This document shows positions 34,644 to 43,599 of a stretch of DNA of 64,000 bases, piece by piece; within the stretch, counting starts at the first letter, position 1, and every line of letters begins with the position of its first letter. The position numbers and the translations under genes are program-made. The DNA comes from Aspidiotus rigidus. Its lineage: Eukaryota; Arthropoda; Insecta; Hemiptera; Diaspididae. A model generated the notes under the pieces. It saw only the letters and a list, made by a program, of their open reading frames with translations, searched no databases and had not been told where the DNA came from. Where the stretch lies: assembly GCA_035079385.1 (NCBI GenBank), contig JAVHKY010000028.1:62001-126000 (forward strand), written 5' to 3'.

Positions 34644-35094
34644 CGCGTTTTACAACCCTACTACAGTCAAGAGGTTGTTTGCGAGGCTGAAGAACCCCAT
34701 ACCTGTTGAGGAGAGGAGTGGTGTTTATAAGTTGGATGTAGGGATTGTGGAGGCTTTTATATTGGTGAGACCAGCCGCCAAATGAAAGTTAGTGTAGCCG
34801 AGCACCTGAAGTCTTGGATGAAGGGACATTAGGGGAGTCAGCTTTTGCTGATCATTTAATAAACAGTGGCCACAGCTTCCGCGAGGGATCCGGAAAGCTC
34901 CTCCATAAAAAGAATTCTTACCGTAAGCGCATTGCCCTCGAGCATATAGAGATAATGCGTCATCTCAACACCCATGGTATCACTGTACTCCACTCGTACA
35001 TTCCGGAAGATGGCCTGATTGAACTGGTTTATGATTCACACCACGATTTCTCGTTTGGCCAATCTTAATACCTTGTGTTTCTCTTCTGTTCGTC

Positions 35095-35168
35095 AGTTGC
35101 TTTCAGTTCAGGCTTGATGATGGTTTATTAACCGAAAGCGCTCATCATTTTATATTTTTTCTACGGTT
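35095..35168 (+). ncRNA. Hammerhead-like fold in PLE copy E pseudo-LTR
   Basis: Core reads UUGAUGA (one base from CUGAUGA), then U, stem II GGUU / UAUU / AACC, GAAA and AGCGCU-C. The outer stem I AGUUGC with ACGGUU pairs only in part, with wobbles. Confidence 0.4.
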
Positions 35169-35358
35169 TGCATTGTTTACTCTCCCTTCGGAGTATTCGT
35201 CCTTTCGCGTTTATTACGGATAGCCGTAACCTCGAGGAACGTATTCGTTTAATGTAAGTAGTATACTGGATACAATTGATTCGGTTCTCTAAAATATGAC
35301 CAGAAACATCTAACGACGACATACTCGACGGTTAAAACGTACGGAGTAATTTGAATAA

Positions 35359-35431
35359 AGCCACAGAAATGAAAATACACCGGAGCGCTTTCGATTAAAA
35401 AACCATTGTCAACGGGGACGTGAAAGCAACT
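35359..35431 (-). ncRNA. Hammerhead-like fold, inverted tail of PLE B
   Basis: Minus strand: stem II GGUU / UUUU / AAUC (one wobble), GAAA, AGCGCU-C; core about UUGACAA. Outer stem I AGUUGC with GUGGCU pairs with wobbles. Duplicate of the fold at 40,974. Confidence 0.35.
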
Positions 35432-35457
35432 GAACCAACTCCGGCCGACAACAAGAA

Positions 35458-35951
35458 CTACCGAGGAGGACATGACTGAACTAGCGAGTCATCACAATGT
35501 GAATCATACTCATAAACTAATTCAATCAAACCCTCATCAGGTATGTACCTGTTGAGCACATTTAGGTTATCGTTATTCAGATGGCGAATAATTTTGATGT
35601 GTTTTAGCGCGGTACGTTTGAAAACCGAGGACTCTCTATGGAGGAGGGACTCAGATCCGTCCATGAAACCATGGCCAGTGGTAATAAGATGGTCCGCAAA
35701 TGCCGAATCACCCAATTTCTTCTTTTCCCACGCCTTCCTATGCTCATCTATTCTAATTTTGAGCTGACGTCCAGTCTCGCCTATATAGATTCCATTACAA
35801 TCATTACACTCAATTTTGTACACCCCGCTTCTTTCGACCAGTGGGATGGGGTCCTTTAACTTAACGAACAAACTTTTTACAGTGTTCAGATTGTAGAACA
35901 CTGGCCGAAACCCAAATGGGCGGAGGACCCGACCTAATTGGGAAGAGAATT
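35458..35951 (-). pseudogene. Inverted PLE tail: GIY-YIG nuclease domain
   Basis: The 147-codon frame (35,901-35,458) encodes FYNLNTVKSLFVKLKDP, GVYKIECNDC, IYIGETGRQ, DSAFADHLITTGHGF and SHCDDSLVQS. All GIY-YIG landmarks are present, but there is no RT. It joins the ORF body at about 35,951 with a few bases of shared sequence (TTC/TCC) at the junction. Confidence 0.8.
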
Positions 35952-37720
35952 TCTCCGATTGTGCTCAGACCACCAAGAAACTGGAAAAATTTTTAACAGA
36001 AAAATGGATCCGTACTGAGTTGCGGAGGTGGCATGAGAAGTTGAATATCACCACAAGGTTGAACTTGTTGGTCCATTCTAAGCTTTCTGTTTTACTTTCG
36101 CCGGGTGAGTTGGATCTGTTTATCAAGTCGGTTAACCTTAAATGTCGGTCTTTTGAGGCTAAATTGAAACGTAAGAAAAATAAGAAGCTTAGCTCCCTCC
36201 TAAATTTGAATGCCTCCGCTGTCCAGGAAGTGAGTACTGACGTCAGCGTTATCCAAAAGTTTCAACCGCAGATTATAAATTGTAGCAATGTTGAGTTTGA
36301 GAGTGACGAGTTGTATTTCTTGGAGAAGGGTTTAAAATTCGGGTTGCCCCCTCTTAATGATGCTAACACTTTGGCCAATGTAGTTGCGGACCTCGAAATA
36401 AAAATAGGGCCTGGGGTTAACACTCAGAAAGCGTGTGCCGCCTTTGTCCGCGATACCCCCCCTCCCTCGTATAAATGATCTGGCCTTTGAGGTGATTAAG
36501 AGGATCAAGAGGAAGGTCAGGGAGGAGGGCTTAACCATAACTAAGGCTGATAAAGGGAATGCCATTGTCGTTATGGATAAGTCCTCTTACGTCTCCAAGG
36601 TCTATGACGTTCTCGACCAGTGTGGCGCCAAGGAGAATGCGGATTTCAATTTTCCAAATCACGTCAAGGAAGTTAGACGTGTTATAAACACGAGTGAATT
36701 CATTATTAAGACCCCTAAGCTTAAAAGAATGCTTCTTGAGCACAATCCAGTGCCGCCCCTATTGTACGGGCTACCTAAGGTTCATAAGAGAAACACCCCG
36801 ATGCGGCCGGTCGTTTCTTTTGTGTCTTCCCCCACGTACTTTTTGGCGAAATTTTTGGACCGTTGGTTCAAATCCAGAGTGGAATTTGAGTCATCCTACT
36901 CTGTGAAGAATTCGGTCTCCTTGGCTAATAAGCTTAAGGATGCCATTCTTCCGCCTGATTCAACCCTATGCTCCTTTGACGTCGTCGGCTTATTTCCGAG
37001 TATCCCTAGAGCTACTGCCATGCAACATATGGGAGACCTTTTGATCCAATCTAATATCTGTCACGAAGAGTTGGCAGAATTTTTTAACTTACTCAATATT
37101 TGTTGGTCTCCCAACTTTTGCAAATTTGAAGGCAAATTTTTCGAATTTCCTGAGGAGGTAGGTATCCCTATTGGCTCTCCTCTGGGTTCCCTCATTTCGG
37201 AGGTTTTCATGTCTAAATTTGAGCTTGATCTCTTTTCCTCTGGTCAGGGGTTTTTGGATCATATATATTATTGGCACAGGTACGTGTTTGTGGACCGGTC
37301 AACGGGATCTCCTTTTGGAGTTTCTCAGGTATCTTAACAGTTTATATCCATCCATCAAATTTACGTTAGAAGTAGGCGGTTCATCTATAAATTTTTTGGA
37401 CCTTACTATCTCTAATAGAGAAGGTGCCCACGAATTCGCCATTTATAGAAAAGATACCTCGACCGATATTACTGTCCACGGCAGATCTTTCTGCCCGGTT
37501 GCTCACAAATATGCCGGTTTTAATAGTTATATCCACCGGTTGACGAGTATTCCATTAGGTCAGCTCGCTTTTCAACAGGAGTTTTTGACTATAAAGCACT
37601 TGGCCAGAGTGAACGAGATCAGCTTGGATATTGACTTGATGGTCCATAGGAAATTGACTCGGAAATGCCTTGATTCCACTACCTCCCTCCCCCGCAATCC
37701 AGCGTCAGATAGTAGGAAAC
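35951..37720 (+). pseudogene. PLE B reverse transcriptase, motif C deleted
   Basis: N-terminal part at 36,020-36,478 (LRRWHEKLNITTRLNLLVHS, LLEKGLKFGLPP equivalent YFLEKGLKFGLPP), then a frame change near 36,470. The main RT piece follows (36,435-37,337: ITKADKGNAIVV, CSFDVVGLFPSI, IPIGSPLGSLIS), then a shifted piece to 37,710. At the motif C site the frame reads HRYVFVDRS: about a dozen bases coding for the catalytic Asp pair are missing, which also causes the second shift. The protein is therefore dead as an RT. Copy C splits it within SRK codons and it resumes at 40,418. Confidence 0.85.
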
Positions 37721-37837
37721 TAAACGAATCCGTTCCTTAAGGTTACGGCTATCCATCATAAACGAAAAAACGAATACTCCAAGCCCGTTTTTTCGTTTAT
37801 GATGGATAGCCGTAACCTTAAGGAACGGATTCGTTTA
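37721..37837. repeat. Perfect 52-bp inverted repeat at copy C 5' end
   Basis: The arms 37,721-37,772 and 37,786-37,837 are exact reverse complements, with a 13-base spacer. The right arm contains the ORF start (ATGATGGATAGCCG). The left arm with the spacer is the same stretch inverted, continuing a little further into the pseudo-LTR. It is the short form of the inverted tails seen in the other copies and would fold into a long hairpin in RNA or single-stranded DNA. Confidence 0.9.
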
Positions 37838-38170
37838 ATTGAGAACGCTTCTGCGGCGTATTTATCGTTCGTTTTTCTGAAATCTCGGAAGCAACGCGCT
37901 TCGTTTTCCTCTCATATATGGTTTCTTCGTCGGTGTCTGGCTTTGCATTTGAGACCTAAGTTCGTCAAATTCCGGTTTTATTCCGATTGTAAGATTACGA
38001 CTAAGAAACTGGAGAATTATATGAGGGAGAAGTGGATCAGAACGGAGTTGCGAAGATGGTATGGTAAATTTAATATTGCGACTAGATTAAACCTTATGGT
38101 CCATTCGAGACTCTCCGGTGTGCTCCCCCCCCCCTTGAGTTTGATTACTTTATGCGTGACGTCAATTTAA
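37799..38170 (+). CDS. PLE copy C ORF, N-terminal part
   Basis: Starts MMDSRNLKERIRLIE and covers the N-terminal region of the PLE protein (FSSHIWFLRRCLALHLRPK, LENYMREKWIRTELRRWYG, LNLMVHSRLSG). It then runs into a stretch of about ten cytosines near 38,126, after which the frame changes to PPPLSLITLC and stops. In other copies this position reads as LLPLEFDYF-type sequence. The homopolymer is the obvious cause of the break, real or from sequencing. The coding continues in another frame to about 38,300 and then in the 38,328 ORF. Confidence 0.75.
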   Translation: MMDSRNLKERIRLIENASAAYLSFVFLKSRKQRASFSSHIWFLRRCLALHLRPKFVKFRFYSDCKITTKKLENYMREKWIRTELRRWYGKFNIATRLNLMVHSRLSGVLPPPLSLITLCVTSI

Positions 38171-38327
38171 AGTGTCGGAAGTTTGAGGTGAAGTTGAAGG
38201 AGAGGAAAAATAAGAAGTTGTCCTCCCTAATGAAGGTTAATGAGGATGTGGTTGAGGAAGGGGTGAGTGACGGTGTTGTTGTTCACAAATTCCATCCCCC
38301 CCCCCCCTCATAAATAATAGTCAGGTA

Positions 38328-40271
38328 GTGTTTAATAGTGACGAAACAGCCCTCCTTGAGAAAGGTTTGAAATTCAGTCTGCCTCCCCTTAAGAATGATG
38401 AAACCTTGGCGAATGTTGTTGCGGATCTTGCGGTTAAGATTGGTCCTGGTTATAATACCCAGAAAGTCTGTGCTGAATTGGTCCGTAATAACCCCCTCCC
38501 TCGCATGAGCAATAAATTGGGAGGAGTCATTCAGGGTTTAAAGAGGAAGATGAAAGAGGGAGATCTAATCGTCACTAAGGCTGACAAGGGCAACGCTGTT
38601 GTAGTGATGGAGAGGTCGGCCTATTCTTCTAAGGTCCATGAAGTCCTACAGCAGTGTGGTGCTAAAGAGAGTGGGGATTTCAGCTTTCCTAAGCACGTTA
38701 GAGAAGTTAGGAGTGTCATCAACAGGAGTAAGGCTATTATCAAAACTCCTGCTTTGAAAAAAGCCGTCCTGGTTCCTAACCCCACACCCCCCCTCCTCTA
38801 CGGGTTGCCCAAAGTGCATAAGAAGAATACCCCGATGCGACCCGTCGTTTCTTTTGTCTCCTCTCCTACCTACCTCCTTGCCAAATTCCTTGACCGTTGG
38901 TTCAAAAATCGCATTGATTTCGAATCTCCTCATTCGGTCTTGAATTCGGCCTCTTTAACTGACGTCCTCAGGGATGTAAGCCTTCCCCCAGGGACGACCA
39001 TCTGCTCGTTTGATGTTGTTGGTTTGTTTCCAAATATTCCTAAGGCTGCTACTATCCAGCGGATGGGTGAGCTACTCATCAGAGCTAACATTCCTCACAA
39101 TGAGCTTCAGGAATTTTTTGATCTCCTGAATACTTGCTGGTCCCCTAACTTCTGTAAATTTGAAGGGAAATTTTTCGAGTTCCCTGAGGAAGTAGGGATC
39201 CCTATTGGATCACCTCTAGGCTCTCTTATCTCCGAAGTTTTCATGTCTAAGTTTGAACTTGACCTCTTTTCCTCGAACCAGGTGTTACTTAATCATATTC
39301 ACTATTGGCACAGGTACGTTGATGACGTTCTATGCACGTGGACTGGTCCCCCAGATCTCCTTGGTGAGTTTCTGAGGTATCTCAATTCCTGGTACCCTTC
39401 CATCAAATTTACGTTGGAAATAGGGGTATTTTCCATCAACTTTTTGGATTTATCGATCTCTATTATAGACGGTATCCATAAGTTTGGAATTTACAGGAAA
39501 GATACTACGACCGATGTTTTAGTCCACGGTGGTTCGTTCGGTCCTGTTGCTCATAAGATGGCTGCTTTTCATAGCCTAGTTCACAGACTGACTCGTATTC
39601 CGTTGAGTCAATCTGCTTTTAAGAAAGAATTACTTACCATAAAACACCTGGCTAGAGTGAATGGAGTCAATGTCGACGTTGACGTGATGGTTCGGAGGAA
39701 AGTTACGAGGAGCCTTCTTGATTCCACCACCTCCCTCCCCCGAGACACGATCCGTGATCGCCGTTTGCGTTGGATCAGTCTCCCTTTCCTGGGGAATTTC
39801 TCCCAGCAATTGGGTCGGGCCCTTCGCCCGTTTGGTTTCAGACCCGCGTTTTACAACCTCACCACAGTCAAGAGGTTGTTTGTGAGACTGAAGGATCCCA
39901 TACCGGTTGATGAAAGGAGTGGTGTTTATAAGATGGAATGTGAGGATTGTGGAGGCTTTTATATTGGTGAGACCAGCCGCCAGATGAAAGTTAGAGTAGC
40001 TGAGCACCTGAAGTCTTGGAAGAAGGGACGCTTAGGGGAGTCAGCTTTCGCTGATCATTTGATTAACAGTGGCCACAGTTTCCGCGAGGGATCCGAAAAG
40101 CTCCTCCATAAGGAGAATTCCTACCGTAAGCGTATCGCCCTCGAGAATATAGAGATAATGCGTCACCTCAACACTGACGGTATCACTATACTCAACTCGT
40201 ACATTCCGAAAGATGGCTTGATCGAACAGGTTTATGATTCACACCGTGATTTCTCGTTCGGACGATCTTAA
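38328..40271 (+). CDS. PLE copy C reverse transcriptase / GIY-YIG endonuclease
   Basis: 647 codons without a stop, joined upstream to the N-terminal part across a second C run near 38,298. Landmarks: LLEKGLKFSLPP (9-20), IVTKADKGNAVVV (81-93), motif A CSFDVVGLFPNI (226-237), motif B VGIPIGSPLGSLIS (289-302), motif C HRYVDDVL (328-335), INFLDLSIS and the FGIYRKDTTTD step. The nuclease starts with GVYKMECEDC near 531 and FYIGETSRQ near 544, and ends IEQVYDSH...FGRS. All RT catalytic aspartates are present. This is the most complete protein of its lineage here. Role: target nicking and reverse transcription for the element's own transposition. Confidence 0.9.
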   Translation: MFNSDETALLEKGLKFSLPPLKNDETLANVVADLAVKIGPGYNTQKVCAELVRNNPLPRMSNKLGGVIQGLKRKMKEGDLIVTKADKGNAVVVMERSAYSSKVHEVLQQCGAKESGDFSFPKHVREVRSVINRSKAIIKTPALKKAVLVPNPTPPLLYGLPKVHKKNTPMRPVVSFVSSPTYLLAKFLDRWFKNRIDFESPHSVLNSASLTDVLRDVSLPPGTTICSFDVVGLFPNIPKAATIQRMGELLIRANIPHNELQEFFDLLNTCWSPNFCKFEGKFFEFPEEVGIPIGSPLGSLISEVFMSKFELDLFSSNQVLLNHIHYWHRYVDDVLCTWTGPPDLLGEFLRYLNSWYPSIKFTLEIGVFSINFLDLSISIIDGIHKFGIYRKDTTTDVLVHGGSFGPVAHKMAAFHSLVHRLTRIPLSQSAFKKELLTIKHLARVNGVNVDVDVMVRRKVTRSLLDSTTSLPRDTIRDRRLRWISLPFLGNFSQQLGRALRPFGFRPAFYNLTTVKRLFVRLKDPIPVDERSGVYKMECEDCGGFYIGETSRQMKVRVAEHLKSWKKGRLGESAFADHLINSGHSFREGSEKLLHKENSYRKRIALENIEIMRHLNTDGITILNSYIPKDGLIEQVYDSHRDFSFGRS

Positions 40272-40297
40272 TACCTCTTTCTTCTCATTCGTTCGTC

Positions 40298-40370
40298 AGT
40301 TGCTTTCATTTCAGGTTTGAAGATGGTTGTTTAACCGAAAGCGCTCCCTTCGTTTTTATTTTCTGCGGTT
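40298..40370 (+). ncRNA. Hammerhead-like fold in copy C pseudo-LTR
   Basis: Core UUGAAGA, extra U, stem II GGUU / GUUU / AACC, GAAA, AGCGCU-C; outer stem I AGUUGC with GCGGUU (several wobbles). C3 of the core is U, and inner stem I is weak. Confidence 0.4.
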
Positions 40371-40413
40371 TGCATTTGTTTACTCTCCCCTTGGAGTATT
40401 CGTTTTTTCGTTT

Positions 40414-40947
40414 ATAGTAGGAAACGTTGGATTAGGCTTCCGTTTTTGGGGAAATTCTCTTCCCAATTAGGTCGGGTCCTCCGCCCATTTTGGGTTTCGG
40501 CCAGTGTTCTACAATCTGAACACTGTAAAAAGCTTGTTCGTTAAGTTAAAGGGCCCCATCCCACTGGTCGAAAGAAGCAGGGTGTACAAAATTGAGTGTA
40601 ATGATTGTAATGGAATCTATATAGGCGAGACTGGACGTCAGCTCAAAATTAGAATAGATGAGCATAGGAAGGCGTGGGAAAAGAAGAAATTGGATGATTC
40701 GGCATTTGCGGACCATCTTATTACCACTGGCCATGGTTTAATGGAGGGATCTGAGTCCCTCCTCCATAGAGAGTCCTCGGCTTTCAAACGTACCGCGCTA
40801 GAATACATCGAAATTATTCGCCATCTGAATAACGATAACCTAAATGTGCTCAACAGGTACATACCTGATGAGGGTTCGATTGAATTAGTTTATGAGTATG
40901 ATTCACATTGTGATGACTCACTAGTTCAGTCATGTCCTCCTCGGTAG
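40414..40947 (+). pseudogene. PLE B continuation: linker and GIY-YIG domain
   Basis: Resumes as RKRWIRLPFLGKFSSQLGR, shifts frame in the CCCATTTT stretch near 40,490, and continues as an open frame at 40,504-40,947 (FYNLNTVKSLFVKLKGP, VYKIECNDC, IYIGETGRQ, DSAFADHLITTGHGL, SHCDDSLVQS). Nearly identical to the inverted tail at 35.5-35.9 kb. Confidence 0.85.
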
Positions 40948-40973
40948 TTCTTGTTGTCGGCCGGAATTGGTTC

Positions 40974-41046
40974 AGTTGCTTTCACGTCCCCGTTGACAAT
41001 GGTTTTTTAATCGAAAGCGCTCTGGTGTATTTTCATTTCTGTGGCT
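40974..41046 (+). ncRNA. Hammerhead-like fold in PLE B pseudo-LTR
   Basis: Same as the inverted copy at 35,359-35,431: stem II GGUU / UUUU / AAUC, GAAA, AGCGCU-C, with a core of about UUGACAA. Confidence 0.35.
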
Positions 41047-41147
41047 TTATTCAAATTACTCCGTACGGTTTAAACGTCGAGTATGTCGTCGTTAGATAGT
41101 ATACTGGACTTGGCCTTATGGAGCTAGTTAACCTAACGTATAGTATA

Positions 41148-41459
41148 CTAGACTTGCATTTGGCTACCACTGGAGGTTAAGAAAGGTATCTCGCGTCCAG
41201 CAGTCTTAATCCATCGGTTGTGATTTGAGGTGTGTCCTACTACTATTGTCTCTTCCTTATTACGATATGTTGACTCGGTATATGCTTCTATTTGGGAAAG
41301 GGACTGACACAATTCTGTTTCTTCTATATTCTTCCCGAGTCTCCTGAAATTAGCTGACATTCTACTCGTACTTTGTGGTTTAGTAATCTCTGCTGAAGAT
41401 TTCAACCGTGACGCGACCAGCGCAATTGAAGGTTGATGATTTCTATTGGAAATAGTCAC
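41148..41459 (-). CDS. Unidentified ORF, possible terminal exon
   Basis: About 95-103 codons open to a stop at 41,148. An acceptor-like GACTATTTCCAATAG lies just inside the first codons, so a splice-joined start at NHQPSIALVASR is as likely as the ATG. The product is hydrophilic and Ser/Thr/Asn-rich (KPQSTSRMSANFRRLGK, EETELCQSLSQIEAYTE), with no membrane segment or domain I recognise. It begins only 50 bases past the target duplication of PLE B, so that insertion may have landed next to a gene. It could equally be chance. Confidence 0.3.
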   Translation of the reverse strand: MTISNRNHQPSIALVASRLKSSAEITKPQSTSRMSANFRRLGKNIEETELCQSLSQIEAYTESTYRNKEETIVVGHTSNHNRWIKTAGREIPFLTSSGSQMQV

Positions 41460-43599
41460 GAATTGAACAAGAATATACTAGTGGTTGTTGTCAAGCCGGC
41501 AAAAACGTAGCCCACGATTCCCATGTACTTGACGAGACAACATATTCGGCGTGTGTACTAAACTTATTTCCGAGCGAGCACAAATAAGTACAATGTGGTA
41601 ATAATATTTTTCCAGATTTACGTTTACCTTCGACAATCGTCTCAGCTCGCCGTCCAACCTATCGGAATGTGCGTACAAGTATAAAATGTAGGGGAAAAAA
41701 CAAAGAAATAGAAAAAAAAAACTATATATATGGGTGCAGAAAAATGAATAAATAATGAAAAATGAGAATAAAATAAAAAATAAAAATTTATATTTATACG
41801 CGACTACTTACAAGTAGTCATATACGAGAAAAACTCTACTCAAGTGATTTGAGAAAGATAAATTACTTTCCGTTTCCCATGTAGAAGTGAATATCGAAAT
41901 TCAGATATAAATCTCTTATCAGTGTAGTATATTAAGTATTGGAAGAGCGCGGGAAGAATCGAGCATAACCTTATAGCCTGCGAGATAGGCTGCTTAACAC
42001 AATGGAAGAAGAAAGTCACGTTGTTTTTACTTAAACTTATATTGTAAAAAATGCACTTGTTGGTTGGCTTCCACGAGAAAAAAAAAAGAAAAAAATGCCT
42101 GTCGTAGTTTATATTTACACAGCAAAAACGTGATCCTCGTAAACAACAGGGTATCTACTTTTTTTATATTTTATTTGCACAGCACACTTTGGTGCATACA
42201 CGGTCGATCGAAAAGTTTGTAAACTTTTATTCATCTTTTCTTTCTTTCTCTCCTTTTTCTTCCACTCGTTCCCCTTATTTTCCACTAATGCTAGAAACGA
42301 GTATAAAAGATTTCCGCGAGTTATGGCCAACTACGATTTAGAGAAGATAGAGCCTATGATCGTATTTGACTGTGAGCAGAGTACACAATAGTGGTTTTTA
42401 CTGCATACCGCTAGTGCTAATTGGGAATAAAATTATCTGCCTAGTGTACCAAAGTACGCGTTCTAGTTGAGGTCGGTTAAAAAAAAAAAAAAAAGTTGGT
42501 AAATCGTGAATTTCACATGCGAAAAAGCGTGATGAAGAGACTCGTGACTCGGAGAATGTTTTGCCACCTGTACATGCGCGCAATCAGTGTCTGTTTGCTC
42601 ACTCGCGTCGGAAGAGAATTGATCTTGAAAAGATTTTCTTTAGCGAAAGATCGTTCGAAGTATTCAAAGTCCATATACCTGAAAACTGTACACATGCTTA
42701 CTCAGCTCCAAATTTCGACGTCATTTTCTCGCGGGTTAATTCAATTACCCATTTTTATCGCCTCGTTAATCGTACTCGTAAATGCTCGTGTAATCGAACC
42801 CTTTTGACGATCATGTGGGTTGTAAGCAGGCGAGTATACGCATGCATGTTGAAAAACACTTTCATTAATCAAAAGCAAAAACTTCGTCGCTCTTCATCCA
42901 CGAAGCATAAAATATTGTGAAAGATAAGAAAATAACTCGATCGAGAGCGCCGATAGCGCTCCGAAACTGAGTAGGCCGCCTACCTTACTCAGCGAAGCTA
43001 CTTTTTTTCCATTTTTATAATAATTAGATGCGATAGCTGGCGGTCCTGTCACTTCTTTTAGCGATTAATTGACTCTCTATCGTTAAAATTCGTCCTATGT
43101 TCTCTTTACAGCTTCCAAATTATTACCTAAACCTTGTCTATTAAATCATGTAAATGATGACATTTATACATGTCGCACTTTTGGTGGTTTCGTGCGTACT
43201 CTTCTATAAAAAGAATATATTTCAAAGTTAACCCTTTGGGAAAAATATTACGTCACCATCCTGCCTCCTTTCTTCCAGCCTTCATCAATCTTTACGAAAT
43301 TGAAAGATTTTTTCGACACCATCAGAAACTGTGTTGTATCGTATTTAACAGGCTGTCAGTCCGCTGATCTTGATGATACCGAGGAGCGTTTAAGTAGAGG
43401 GGGTCGTGTTGATTGAAGTGTTTGAATAAAAGGAGAGAACACAATTAGTATTACAATCAATTAAAAAATTACTTCTAGAGAAGTATCTAAATAATCATTA
43501 AGCGAAGAAAAAAGGAACCGAGAATAGTCCATCTAGTAAACTACGAAAGTACTCTAGGAGCTTCTGAAAAATTCATTCAAAACTCAAACTCTGACTGGG
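41460..43599. other. Gene-poor unique DNA
   Basis: A-rich stretches near 41,690-41,790 and 42,070-42,095 and an A run at 42,480. The overlapping short ORFs at 42.4-42.9 kb on both strands lack support. No RNA gene or transposon end recognised. Confidence 0.4.

Larger units (their letters stand above)
33943..35254 (+). pseudogene. PLE copy E, 3' part with GIY-YIG and pseudo-LTR
   Basis: Continues the RT from 31,164 (FLRHLNSWYPSIKFT-like), with frameshifts before 34,248. An ORF at 34,248-34,709 covers NVDVDVMVWRKVTRN, LPFLGKFSLELGRALRPFGF, then an unrelated 69-codon insert, then PLE sequence in another frame. The nuclease end (ESAFADHLINSGHSF ... LIELVYDSH) runs at 34,814-35,068. After the stop comes the pseudo-LTR and the first codons of a following copy (...AACGTATTCGTTTAAT), ending just before the next element's target duplication at 35,259. 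Confidence 0.8.
37721..40413 (+). mobile_element. Penelope-like element, copy C (youngest, near complete)
   Basis: Inserted in copy B with a 12-base duplication ATAGTAGGAAAC (37,709-37,720 and 40,414-40,425). Removing 37,721-40,425 restores the reading of copy B across SRKRWIRLP. It begins with a short inverted piece of its own pseudo-LTR and start codons, then the ORF from 37,799, then the 3' pseudo-LTR ending GTATTCGTTTTTTCGTTT at 40,413. Length is about 2.7 kb, like copy 1. Apart from two C-rich runs the ORF is whole. Confidence 0.9.
35271..41096 (+). mobile_element. Composite PLE B, split by copy C
   Basis: The element is flanked by a perfect 12-base duplication TAGTATACTGGA (35,259-35,270 and 41,097-41,108). 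From left to right: an inverted copy of its 3' end (35,271-35,951), the ORF body (35,951-37,720), copy C (37,721-40,413), and the 3' tail (40,414-41,096). The inverted tail and the 3' tail are nearly identical over some 640 bases, pointing to a young insertion. The 3' tail ends at the start-codon position (GTCGTCGTTAGAT), whereas the inverted tail runs about 37 bases further. Confidence 0.85.
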
